DNA from: Diploscapter coronatus
Lineage: Eukaryota > Nematoda > Chromadorea > Rhabditida > Rhabditidae
NCBI GenBank assembly: GCA_964036155.1
Contig: OZ038422.1
Coordinates: 14,717,201-14,781,200 of the forward strand
Reading direction: 5' to 3'
DNA: 64,000 bases
The position numbers and the translations under genes are program-made. Of this stretch, positions 1-10,185 are shown piece by piece. The notes under the pieces were generated by a model. It ran no database searches. It was given only the letters and a program-made list of their open reading frames with translations, and had not been told where the DNA came from. Position 1 is the stretch's first letter. Each line of letters opens with the position of its first letter.

Positions 1-10
1 CCACCCAAAA

Positions 11-1487
11 CTAATGTGATTGAACCATTCGTGTGCTCCCAGAGCTGAAAGTGACCAATTTTCCTTCGTCTTCACTGATTTCGAATCCTACCCCTCCATT
101 GGTCGCATACTTATCGACGGGAGTCAGCTGAAGTATCGATACCCTAGTATGAGACTTGGGTGCGGTAGTGAATGGTCCGGCGTATAATTCGAACTGCGTT
201 GAAAAATTAAGCGCCAGATTCTTCATCTAAATTTTTGGACGAATTGGAATGAATCATGTCGATAGATCTTGACATCATAATCTGGATTAACATAAAATAA
301 GATATCAAGTTGATTGAACAACACTTTTCTCTTGATCTATTACACATTTTCCTGGACGCTACGATATCACAAGGCAAACCTTCACATAGGCAATCTGATT
401 TATCGCAACATTTCACCCGATAAGATATGGTGTAAGATGAGTAAAGGTCGGGAAGCGATCTTTCAATTCATATATTATTTCGTCAGTACACGACTTCACG
501 GCAAATCAAGTTTGCCTCAGAATGACATTTCTTACGTCGTCAAAGAATTGAGCGCTCGATTTCATTCCAGCGTCAATGCCGATGAAGAGATCGTGAGATA
601 CAAGCCATGGATCGACGTATCCAGGAGTGTACGCCCGAGTCGTTGGTGCTGGGGATGTCGAGGGGATGACTGTAGACTGCTGAAGTGTCGGCGTTTCCAT
701 CAAGGCTCCTGAGAAATCGTCTGAAATTATATCGTCAATGCTGCTTTTGAAGATCAAGTTATTCCCTTTTTACTCATCGAATAACCTTCGATTTGTGATT
801 ATAAATATGAAGATAAGGAAACAGGCTTAACCTTCAAGGGTTACTCTTTTGACACTCACATGCTTTGGTTCCATTCTGCTGCCAAGTGATCGTCACATTC
901 GGGGACGTAGAGACCCAATTCGCATATTTCTTGGCGTCGTCGCTACTTGTAATTCTACAAATATTAAAAGCCGTATTTTTCTGATGCATTGATGAAGAAT
1001 TGTCATAATTTTACGTTATGCTGTCCGCAGGATGCGTTCCATCACCACTAGTGATGGTCAGAATTCCATACTGCCCACTTATCGAGGCGAAATATTCCAT
1101 TGATAGATTCTAAAAATTTTCTCTAGAAATAAAATCGAAGATTTAGAAAAACTTACACCAAGGCCCCTATTAGGATCACCAGAATATGCTGTGGCAGTGT
1201 AATTTCCAGCGCATGGTACATAGAGCTGGTCATCTAGGGGAGGGACGAGGTAGATCCACGGAACTGGATCGCCAATCACTTGATATGGATACATAGCATT
1301 GCAAGCCTGATGACTATCTGAATTTATGGTTTCCTTCATGCACCCTCACGAAATTTATAAATATCGTGACAACATCTTGAACTCTAATGATAGACGATGT
1401 TAGAATATCGGTATATCTTTAGATAAATTCAATGTAAATTAACTTACCCTGTATCGCTATCCATAACGACAGCAATATCAACAGCAT
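11..1487 (-). CDS. Secreted CUB-like / VWA-like protein (probably 3'-partial)
   Basis: Six exons join in phase: 1487-1448, 1344-1157, 1109-1015, 954-860, 720-536, 226-11. The first encodes a hydrophobic signal peptide (starts MLLILLSLWIAI). Exons 2-4 form a beta-rich region with N-glycosylation motifs resembling the nematode CUB-like fold. A Thr/Pro linker follows, then exon 5 starts a von Willebrand A-like segment (DLFIGIDAG, with the usual DxSxS metal site degenerate) that continues into exon 6 (TRVSILQL). An in-frame stop lies at 11-13, but a VWA domain is normally longer, so the real gene may splice at the weak donor after base 23 and continue left of the window. CUB-like and VWA proteins of this kind are secreted and often linked to gut or cuticle defence in nematodes; that role is inferred. 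The exon chain is firm; the domain names are from fold-like pattern only. Confidence 0.6.
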
Positions 1488-2218
1488 CCTGAAATTATCG
1501 AATTTTCAACAAAAACAATACAATAGAGGGCGCGAAAATTCGAAACGATTGAATGTTCTAGTAGTAAAGCTTATCAGTGATGCCAAAGTGTCGGTTTGAA
1601 TGCGTAGGCGAAGAATGTTGGTTAACGAGAATTTTCAGCATCAGATTTCAAAAATATCATCATTTATTCAATAAGTTGCGTTTCTTTCTGATTATCGAAT
1701 TTATCATTTTGCCTGATTAATTTTTATCAACAAAGAAAATTGCTGGGTATTATGTAATGCCAAATAGCTAAAGCGGATTAGTTTTGTCACGGCGCTGTCA
1801 GTTTTTTCAGGAAATTAAAATTGAAAAACAAAATCTTGCTATTTTCATATTTTGTGCAACAAAATGATCGTAAGATGTGTGAAAATACGACGTAATTTTG
1901 TGCGGAAAACGTTGGGTCGTAAAACCGTCGAAAATTGCCAAAATTTGACGACTAAAACAATCAAAGAAGTGCAAAATCGCGGCAAATTACTGATAAGCGA
2001 AGAGCTGAAAGAAATGATAAAGTGTTAAAACCTTGAAACGTCAAATCCGAATATTATTACGTCACAAATATTCGGGGCAGAAATTGGAAATTTGGGAGGT
2101 GAAACTGCAAAAATTATTTGCAAAATAATGCAAGGAAAATGCATCAAATTTTAGGGAAAAATTATGTTTTATTTACAATTGATCATAGCGTAGAAATCAT
2201 TTGACTAAGAAATTTAAT
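1488..2218. other. Intergenic stretch
   Basis: AT-rich sequence between two minus-strand genes. The only item seen is a 54-codon plus-strand ORF at 1864-2028, listed separately. No repeat or RNA gene recognised. Confidence 0.5.
1864..2028 (+). CDS. Small basic ORF, 54 aa, hypothetical
   Basis: An uninterrupted ATG-to-TAA frame of 54 codons, rich in Lys and Arg (starts MIVRCVKIRRNF) with a helical C-terminal part. No splice signals are needed and no family is recognised. It stands alone on the plus strand between minus-strand genes. It may be chance, although its residue mix is more protein-like than the surrounding AT-rich frames. Confidence 0.2.
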   Translation: MIVRCVKIRRNFVRKTLGRKTVENCQNLTTKTIKEVQNRGKLLISEELKEMIKC

Positions 2219-2964
2219 TCAATCCACTATACTCGTAATCTTCGACTCGCACTGAGGACATTTATGATATCTTTGGAAGAAGCACGTCCTTACGACATCG
2301 GTTAAAATTCTGCTCTGAAAAAAATCGATAATTTCAAAGATTGTTTGAAGATTGAGTACATTACACACTGTACAAATTGTCTGAAACGACTTTTTCGGCA
2401 GCTTCCTTCTCGTTTTCGCCTTGAGAATTTCTTGCTCGGGATTTACGGCGTTGCCTGATCTACTTGAGATGCCGTGATTTTGAACTGAAAAAAGGATTTT
2501 GAAAATGTTACAGTATTGTAATATTACAACATGAGAAAAAATAATGTGGAAATAGGATAGGTTAGGCCAAAGGCAGGGTAAACTCTTCATTTTTGCAGTA
2601 TATTTTTTATATTGTAATCCTGCAATGCTACTAGACATCCAAGTTGCGAATAACTTATTTTGCAGAAAATTTGATGATCTTTTCTCTTAATATTTGCTAA
2701 TTTTATCACGCAATTTCCAAATTCGAGACCAAAGACTCAAAGTTTTATGGTTGGGCTTTTGAAATTTCGAGTTTCGACTTGATCATGCCTTTAAAAGCCG
2801 CTTATGTTTCGAGTTTTATTTCATAAATTTGAAGGGTTTATGATTAGCGATAAGTGCGTTGAAGTTTTATCAAAAATAGAAAAAAAAAATCGAAGAAAAT
2901 AACGCTCACCATTTTGAATGCTAGGGACTTCCAGTTGGGAATTGGAATAGTTCAACTTTAGCAT
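2219..2964 (-). CDS. 91-aa protein with two CxxC motifs
   Basis: Three exons join in phase: 2964-2910, 2484-2360, 2314-2219. The first half is basic and polar. The C-terminal 40 residues hold CTVC and, about 25 residues later, CPQC, with one more Cys between (VVRTCFF). That spacing suggests a small zinc-binding knuckle, remotely like the C-terminal part of LITAF-type domains, but the conserved LITAF hydrophobic core is not clear. No signal peptide or membrane segment. The function is unknown. Introns are canonical (GTGAGC, GTACTC donors; TTTCAG acceptors), which supports a real gene despite its small size. Confidence 0.5.
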
Positions 2965-4487
2965 CAAAATAAATATAGAAAATAAACAATAATTATTAGA
3001 TTAGGGTTTAGAAATAATAATAGAAATCTAAAAAAAATCAAATGAAATCAAATATTATCGATTTTCCTCAACAGTAAATCGATAGGCGACCGGACAATGT
3101 GTGTTGATGATATATTTCTCTCGCATTTTCGTATTTCTTTTCCAACAAAATGACGTCTTCATTCACCTCAATTCTAGCACTTTTCAACAGAACCCTTTCA
3201 CTATTTCCCCCAACTCACCTTTTGGATTTTCCTTTCCCTCATTTTCATCGCTGATCCATTCACTATTATTTCAAAATTATCTTTCTTTGAACTCTCTCAT
3301 TTTCTCGAATTATTTTTATTTCGAGATCTTTCGACCTCATGTTTTCAATAATCCCTCATTTTCCCTTCAAAATGCAAGAGAATTATGATATTTGTTTAGA
3401 GACAAGTGGTCGAAATTTAGGGAGAAATATCATGAAAATTCGAGAGAAATCAGAGAAAAGGTCATGAAACTCCGGCCAGATTATAGAGTTCGCAAAGAGC
3501 AAATAAGCAAAGAATTAGCCGAACTTAACACCGAACCGTGACAACAAATGATTATCTTTTGAAAACATGAATTATTATTATTTCAAGAAAGAACGCAGAA
3601 TGAAATTGAACTTTTCAAAAGTGAGTCAGCATTTGAAATGCTGAGACACATGGAATGTATGATATCATAAGTTGTAAATTCATTCTTTGTCAAATAAAAA
3701 TGTTGATAATTTTGTGTTAAAAGCGTCAAGTTATCGGTATATTTGACTAAATATTGGTACCCATTATCATTTGAAACATACAATATTTAAAGATATAAAA
3801 GCATTCGATGACTTAAGAATGATATTTGAAAAAGATCATAGACTCGACGCAATACCAATTACTTTTATCCAACATTTATTCACAGAATTATTTAAAATAC
3901 AATTTAAAATCTTAATTTCGCTTGGACATTTCTTCGTTGCATTTTGGTCCCAAATTCCGGGAACGCTTCGGATCTTCGTAACTAATGACCTTACGCATCC
4001 GTGCTAGAAACGAGCGTCATTAGAGAGTCAAAAGAAAAAATATCCGTTTGAAACAATTTGAAATATTCTTCATAGAAAACCACTCTTCCAAATTTTCCTT
4101 TTCTCCATTGACTTGCATCATTTCTAGCGCTATATTGAAGAATGGGACTTTAAAGTTTCCTCGAATAAATAATTTTTGAAAAAACTCTTTGTTTCTAATT
4201 TTCAGTAGTTTGTACTCCTCTCATTGCGCGAAGCATTCGTATCGGTCAAAAGAATTGCCATGGAGAATCCAGCAGAGTTTTTGCTCACATTTTTCCGAAA
4301 ATTCTTCACATTTTCAAGCTTCCCATCCATTGTTCTAACGATCTGTGTCATTTTGGGATTTTCAGAAAATTTAATATTTTTAAAATATGCCCTTGATTTT
4401 TATTACTTGATCAACCTTCTTTCTTGTTCAAATGTTATTATTTGATGCTAGGAATCTATGCGAATTGTATTTTTTCAGTTTACCAAA
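2965..4487. other. Intergenic stretch with one coding-like segment
   Basis: Mostly AT-rich sequence with no gene resolved. The exception is a coding-like stretch at 3400-3541 (listed separately). Short ORFs at 3101-3388, 3771-4007 and 4224-4445 look like chance openings. The last 20 bases before 4488 form the 3' splice site used by the next gene. Confidence 0.4.
3400..3541 (+). other. Coding-like orphan segment, possible last exon
   Basis: After an acceptor-like TTTGTTTAG the frame reads a charged, strongly helical 46-residue stretch (including EIREKVMKLRPDYRVRKEQ) ending in TGA. A second acceptor-like AAATTTAG lies at 3420. The composition is protein-like, but no upstream exon with matching phase was found, so it may be a relic or belong to an unseen gene. 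Confidence 0.2.
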
Positions 4488-7329
4488 ATGGGTAAATCGG
4501 TTCGGCATATGCAATGGAGTCCCACGGGAGGTTGCGTTGGTTTATCGACGAAAACCGGGGATATCGAAGTAGTTCATTTCGTTGTTCCTGAACGGTACCA
4601 ATCGTCCTGTGGTGATTCCATGAAAAATTTCTTCGCTGGAATTTTCGGTGGGGATAAGAAGGTAAGTTTGAATGATTTGGGATAAATAATTCTCGCCATC
4701 ATATGCTATCATTTGAAACAGACATCTCGAATTTTCAAATTCAGGGCCCTGAGTCGGCGGAAGCCCGATGGAGTCGGAGTGTGAAGGTGACGTCGATCGA
4801 CTGGCACCCACTCGGCACGTTCCTCGGCACGGGCTGGGCTGACGGACAGATCGTCATTCTGCATCAGAATAATGTGTCGAGTAAGGGACTTTCGCGTTTA
4901 CTTCTTTAAATTTATATATAGATCTCTTTCTACCGCAACTATAGTTCACACATTATAGCTAATCCTCTACTTTACTGAAACACTCATGAGTTCGAAAAAA
5001 GCCTCTGATTTTGAGCACGATCATGATTTAAAATGTTGCGAAGATGAAAATAAGTTCTTTAAATGCTATCAAACTATTCATTTCATAAAGACATCTAAGG
5101 ATCACTCATTTCGTGAAACTTAGTTCATAAATTTTCAGAACGAGTCATCCTTCAAGAGGATTCAACCGACAAGACGAAGAAGGTGTTGTTCGTCAAGTTC
5201 AGCGTTTCCGGGGATTCATTTTGCTCACTTGATGTAGGAAAATTCCTTTCTTCTATAAAATGTAATGTTTAGGCGAAATACGCCACCTGTTACACAAAGG
5301 ATCCAGCCGGAAGTTGGACGAAGGCCGGCTCCTTCAAAATGGCATCCACTCCGACTGCGATTTGCACGAGAGATGGGTCTTTAGGGCAAGTAATTTTATT
5401 TTGTAACTTTTCAATGATAATTCCCATATAGCTTCATTATTGCAATTAGCTTCCCAAAAAGTTTTGCTTTCTTTCGATATTTGAAAATCGATAATTGAAA
5501 CGTCAATAGTGTTCTTTGAAGTTTTAATCTTGACCAACTTCTCCGAAACTTATAAACATTTTTAAATCAAAAGCTAATTTGGCCACATGCGATACTCCGT
5601 CAAGTTAGAAGAGCGTTTTTCGACGAAGATTTCATTTTGCATATCCTTTTTCTATCCTCGAAGTCTCCCTAGATACAGCTAATTAGCGAATTATCGAGTT
5701 CTATTGAGAACTATCCTCACTCACTTGTTTTTTGCTAATTTCGAATTCTTTTCGGATGCACAGGTTTTACAGAAACGTTTTTGAGTCCCTAAAAATTCCT
5801 AGAAAACCTTGGGGAATCAGCTGATTTTTTCTCGAAACTAGACTACGTGAACTACGGTATTCGAGAAGATGCGGATTAATTATTTATTGAACTTCGCTAA
5901 TAAACTATTCTTCCGTTAGCGCTTAGGATTCATTGGTTCAGAGCTCTTTTCTCGAACACATCGTTTAGTATGATTCATCCTGATTTAACATTCTATTGAT
6001 ATTGAGAGCAAAATGCAAGATTACTTGAAACATAAGTATGGAATAGCTAAATGTCGCAAAATTATATTTAAAAATACCACAAGTCAAAATTTCAGGAAAA
6101 CCTTGCCCCTCGGTCGTACCGATGTTCATTACGCGATAGGCACTGAAGATGGAAATCTATACGGTATCAACTCGCATGGAGAATGTCTTGTGAAAACTAA
6201 GGTATCTTTGTAAAATAAATCAATATAATAGTCGATGAATTCAGAAACCCACGAAAATCAGCTTCGTCGGATTCCACGAAGAATCAGCGACGATCGTTTA
6301 CGTGACGGGAAGCTTCATCTATTGTCTGGATTCTGGAAGGTCGAATTGGGATCAGAAGAATATGGTACTATTTTAAGACTGTTTTTAATAATATATTTCT
6401 TTCCAATTTTGTAAGATTTAAAATGATTAGGCTACAAATTAAGTGATGTATCATTTTATATAACTTACAATTGCTCTTATAATTTCTGTGCAACCAACTA
6501 TTTCAAATGGTTTGCAACGATTTGTTAAATAGTTCATTTCAGTTCAGTTTAAATGAGCCTCCGGCGAAATGCTATCTTCGTGGGGAGACTTTGCTTTGCC
6601 TGAGTGATGATGGACTCGATATCACTGTCATTGATGTCATGGTAGTATATTTTACAAGTTTCTCTAAAAATTGAACATGTATTAAAGTTGTTTTACTAAT
6701 AATAGCTACGATACAGTTTATTGAATGCTAATGTGTCAGGATAATCAGCATATCAAATCAATTCAGATCGACGATACTTGGAATCTGAAGCGACCAAGCA
6801 AGAAGGACACTCTGGTCTCAGTCGATTTCACACCGCGAAAAGGTTTGAAGGCTAAAATCCGAAATTTTTACAGGCATTTTTCAGACCAAATCATCGGCGC
6901 CTCAGGTCGAGGTCATATTTTTGTGTGGAAAAGCGCAGACACGCATGATGGTCCAGTTTATAAAGTTGCGGCTGATAAAAATACGGATCTAGAGGTACAT
7001 ACAGTGGCGACCAAACGTTTGGACGCACCCATGAATTTTGGGCTTATGACTGGCTGATCCACTTATAGTGATCAAATCAAGTTGAAACTTTCTACACATA
7101 CTGAGTTACAATAAGACGATAGTAGGCAAAGTTTCAGCTCGATCTGATTCCATTTATCGTGTTCTTCGATTTTTTGAAAAACTGCCATTACACTCGATTT
7201 AATTTGCAGATTTACGATGTCGCTTATAATCCCGCAGGGACGATAATCGCAGCGAACGACGGGGATAAGGTTATTTTCTTCGAAGAAGACCAAATTTTTG
7301 AGAAGGAAGAGAATAAGCCAGCAACTTGA
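4488..7329 (+). CDS. IFT140/CHE-11-like single WD40 propeller protein
   Basis: Ten exons give 391 aa: 4488-4661, 4745-4880, 5139-5233, 5273-5385, 6096-6201, 6245-6364, 6543-6641, 6740-6842, 6885-6994, 7210-7329. The start ATG lies 9 bases after TTTTTTCAG, a likely spliced-leader acceptor. The protein is built of WD40 blades (SIDWHPLGTFLGTGWADG, DGNLYGINSHGE, GASGRGHIFVWK, YNPAGTIIAAND). The order and spacing of blades match the N-terminal propeller of IFT140, a retrograde ciliary transport subunit of about 1,400 aa. Here the frame stops after one propeller, with no second propeller or TPR region, and ion-channel genes follow at once. Intron 4 must use a GC donor (GG|GCAAGT) to keep frame. It is either a truncated duplicate or a dedicated propeller protein. 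The IFT140 assignment is moderate; WD40 identity is good. Confidence 0.6.
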
Positions 7330-7624
7330 ACATTTGTATAAATTATGGGTTAGGTACAAATTTTGATCCATGAAGTTACAAACTCGTGTTCAAATGTAAT
7401 TCTAGTACTAAAATAAAACTTGCCATGCAGTCATTTCATTATGAACCTTGTTATATTTTGTTGGGTTTATGAAGAACGGTTCCACAGAGAAACAATCGTC
7501 TCCAAAGTAAAATTTAACGCATAATTCCTTGAAACACAATTGAAATTGGATACTCTTTCAAAATGAGTCAATATTCTTGAAATTACTTCAGCAAGATAAA
7601 AGTCTACAAATTCGTTAGCCTAAA

Positions 7625-9896
7625 ATGTCGAATTTATTTCTTTTAAAGTTTTTAATTATTATTTTTATGAGCTATTTCTGTAAAACAGCAGTAGTGTATG
7701 AGGATGGTAATGGTTATTTACAATTTCGAGACATGTTCTATTTTTAGACGACATAGCTCAAGATAGACTATTCAAAACTTTATTCCAAAATTACTCCAAA
7801 CACATGGCACCGTCAAATAGTAACCTCTAATCAACTTCATTTTGATGCTAATTTTTAGTAAAACCCACCTCGAAAAATCCTCAAACCATTCTAATAAATC
7901 TCGACTATTTGAAAATTGTTGAAGTCGTAAGTTATTTCTCTATTTTTAAATTTATTTATATGTTTGTAGGAAGAAACCGTTGAGCAAGTGGAGTTGGTGA
8001 TTCTTTATTTCGTGGTAAGGGAATATTCTTTAAAAAAATTAAAAGTTTGAATATTTTAGAATTGGGTTGATTATCGACTAAAATGGGATCCTTCTGAGTT
8101 CAACGATATCGACTGTATTTATGTTTACCCGAAAGAGTTGTGGATGCCTGATATTATGATAGCACCATAGTAAAAATTATTTGAGTTGAAATTTCTAAAA
8201 AAGTAAATTCAGCAAACAATTTGAGGACGATCGTACTGAAGCCCAGAAAATCGTCACGGTGTTTTATAATGGGAGTATCATAGCGGTTATTGCGGCTTCT
8301 ACGAATATTGTTTGCAATATTGATGTGAGTTTCAAGTTTTGTGAAATGTCTAGAGAGCGAAAGCGAGTTCACGAGAACCATATTCCGCTATAATGTTTTG
8401 TTCAAGAAGATTTATTCTGGCGTAACTAACAATAAGATTTTTGATAAGAAAAATCGGCATTTTCCGGATCCCTAAATGAACACGTTTTCGCGAACTTCAA
8501 ACTGTTTGCAGGTTTTTGTAAGGAAAAATTATGTGCTGATTTTGGCACAGAGCCATTTCATAAGGGCTGTCGTCGATCTAGGAGTGATTTTTCATAAAAT
8601 TTGGCCTTTGAAAGGTACTTGTTTCCTATTTTTGGGACTCTCTCACTACTATTTTTGTTGCATATCGCTCATTTGCAGAGAGATGGAGCTTGTGCTCTCT
8701 AGAAGTGCCATATTTTAAAATTATTATTTTGATGATATCATGTAACGATTTCTTTTATACGTAGGCAATAAGTTTAAAAAATTTAGATTCGAAACATGCC
8801 GTTCGACACTCAGACATGTAAACTTGAAATCGGGAGTTACAACATTAAAGCTCGTGTAAATGCGACAATTCCTTTCAAAGTGATGGAGGATGATTTTATT
8901 TTTGGTGTAAGAAAAATATCATAAATAACAAATTAAAATAATGTGAATTTCAAATAAACTTGATCTAAGTTTATTTAGTTTTATTTGAAAAATGAAATAT
9001 GCTTCGAATTAAAAAAAAAAAAGCTTGGAAATTCAAACAGGCGAGCGAATTCTGATTATATCTGATTTGTATTTGTTCAGTTTACTGCCGAAAAATCAGG
9101 TAATTTTGAAATTTTAAATCTTGAAATTAACAAAAAATATCCACTGAATGCTAAATAATTTGGCCTAACTTTATTTAATTAATCTAAAAATTCAGTCGAG
9201 TGGCGAGTGGCTTATGACAAACGTCACGATTATCTATGATTCGATCGACCACAATTCGGCATCTTACGAATTCAGCCTGAAACGAAGTGCAACATTCTAC
9301 GTAACTTTAATTACTCTGCCGTATTTTGTCATCTGTATCCTCACGATATTTGGAGTATTTTTAGAAGCTCAAGATAGGACTTCTCAGGTTTTACTTATAT
9401 TTTTCAATAGATTTTAATTTACTTGATATCTAACGAAGAACAAAGCTATCTTTGATCTTCAACGTTGACTGAGAAAAAATTTAGTTGAGTCTAATAGTAT
9501 CAAATGTCATGGCCCTGTCATTTATCCTCAACATTTTGTCGGAATCACTACCGAAGACGAACAATGTACCGTATTTAGGTGGCAATTTTTTTTTTTGTAA
9601 TTTATCAAATTTTCAATTTGAGCCCAAAATGTCTACATCGATCTTTTGATATCCCTCGTTGCCTATTTCGTGGCCTTAATTAGAAGGCCTATCATCAGAT
9701 ACATCACGAAAAAATGGATTTTACCGAAAGAGGAGAAGACTAAGAATTTGTAAATTTAAAATGTCCTAAAACATTGCAATTTATAAATCCTTTTAGAAAG
9801 ACATATCGTCAAATACTTCACTACAGCGGTCACTTCTTCATGGTCTTGTTTGAAATAGGCTTAGTTTTCAATTTATTCATCTTATTGTTTTGGTAA
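7625..9896 (+). CDS. Cys-loop ligand-gated channel subunit, array copy 1
   Basis: Eleven exons encode 373 aa: 7625-7706, 7748-7819, 7859-7926, 7970-8014, 8060-8169, 8213-8324, 8787-8906, 9196-9387, 9485-9578, 9623-9749, 9797-9896. Signal peptide about 1-22. The extracellular domain has the pentameric-channel signature NWVDYRLKWDP and a Cys loop C160-C174 containing PFD. M1 about 237-258, M2 about 267-288 (ending SESLPKT), M3 about 301-321 and M4 from about 350, leaving an intracellular loop of only about 30 residues. There is no vicinal Cys pair before M1, so it is non-alpha type. It belongs with the nematode orphan lgc/acr-like subunits; the ligand cannot be deduced. Intron 6 holds an inverted-repeat element. 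AATAAA lies at 9900. Confidence 0.9.
8349..8704. mobile_element. Small inverted-repeat (MITE-like) element in intron 6 of channel copy 1
   Basis: The ends are near-mirror images: TCTAGAGAGCGAAAGC at 8349-8364, and the complement of 8688-8704 reads TTCTAGAGAGCACAAGC. No transposase is encoded inside. The same end sequence recurs at 12971-13301 and at about 60648, so this is a dispersed non-autonomous family. Confidence 0.45.
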
Positions 9897-10185
9897 TTCA
9901 ATAAAAATGTTTTATTTGATATTTTCACATTGTTTTTAAAAAAATTTATGATATCTAGCCTTTTGGACTTAACCTTTACAAAATAAAAATGATTTGTGCA
10001 AAATTTAAGTTGAACAAAAAATATATTCTAGGAGTATTCAATATCAAATGCACATAAATGTCTGAATCATTAGAAATGTGATACCAACCCAAATGATATT
10101 AGTACTTCAAATTTCGAAATATAACGACGATAAATATCCATATGTTGTTCACCCACATGCTAAAATTCGTGTCTATTTTGTGGGT

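Noticed and set aside
375..450. Cys-rich minus-strand frame (KCCDKSDCLC) that could be an exon of the first gene
   Set aside because: It cannot be joined without a phase shift or stop, while exon 720-536 joins directly to 226-11 in phase 0.
3101..3388. 95-codon plus-strand ORF
   Set aside because: Phe/Ser-rich product of AT- and pyrimidine-rich DNA, no family pattern, no splice context.
4224..4445. ORF just upstream of the WD40 gene, possible 5' exon
   Set aside because: No in-phase donor to the WD40 exon, and a good trans-splice acceptor lies right before the WD40 ATG.
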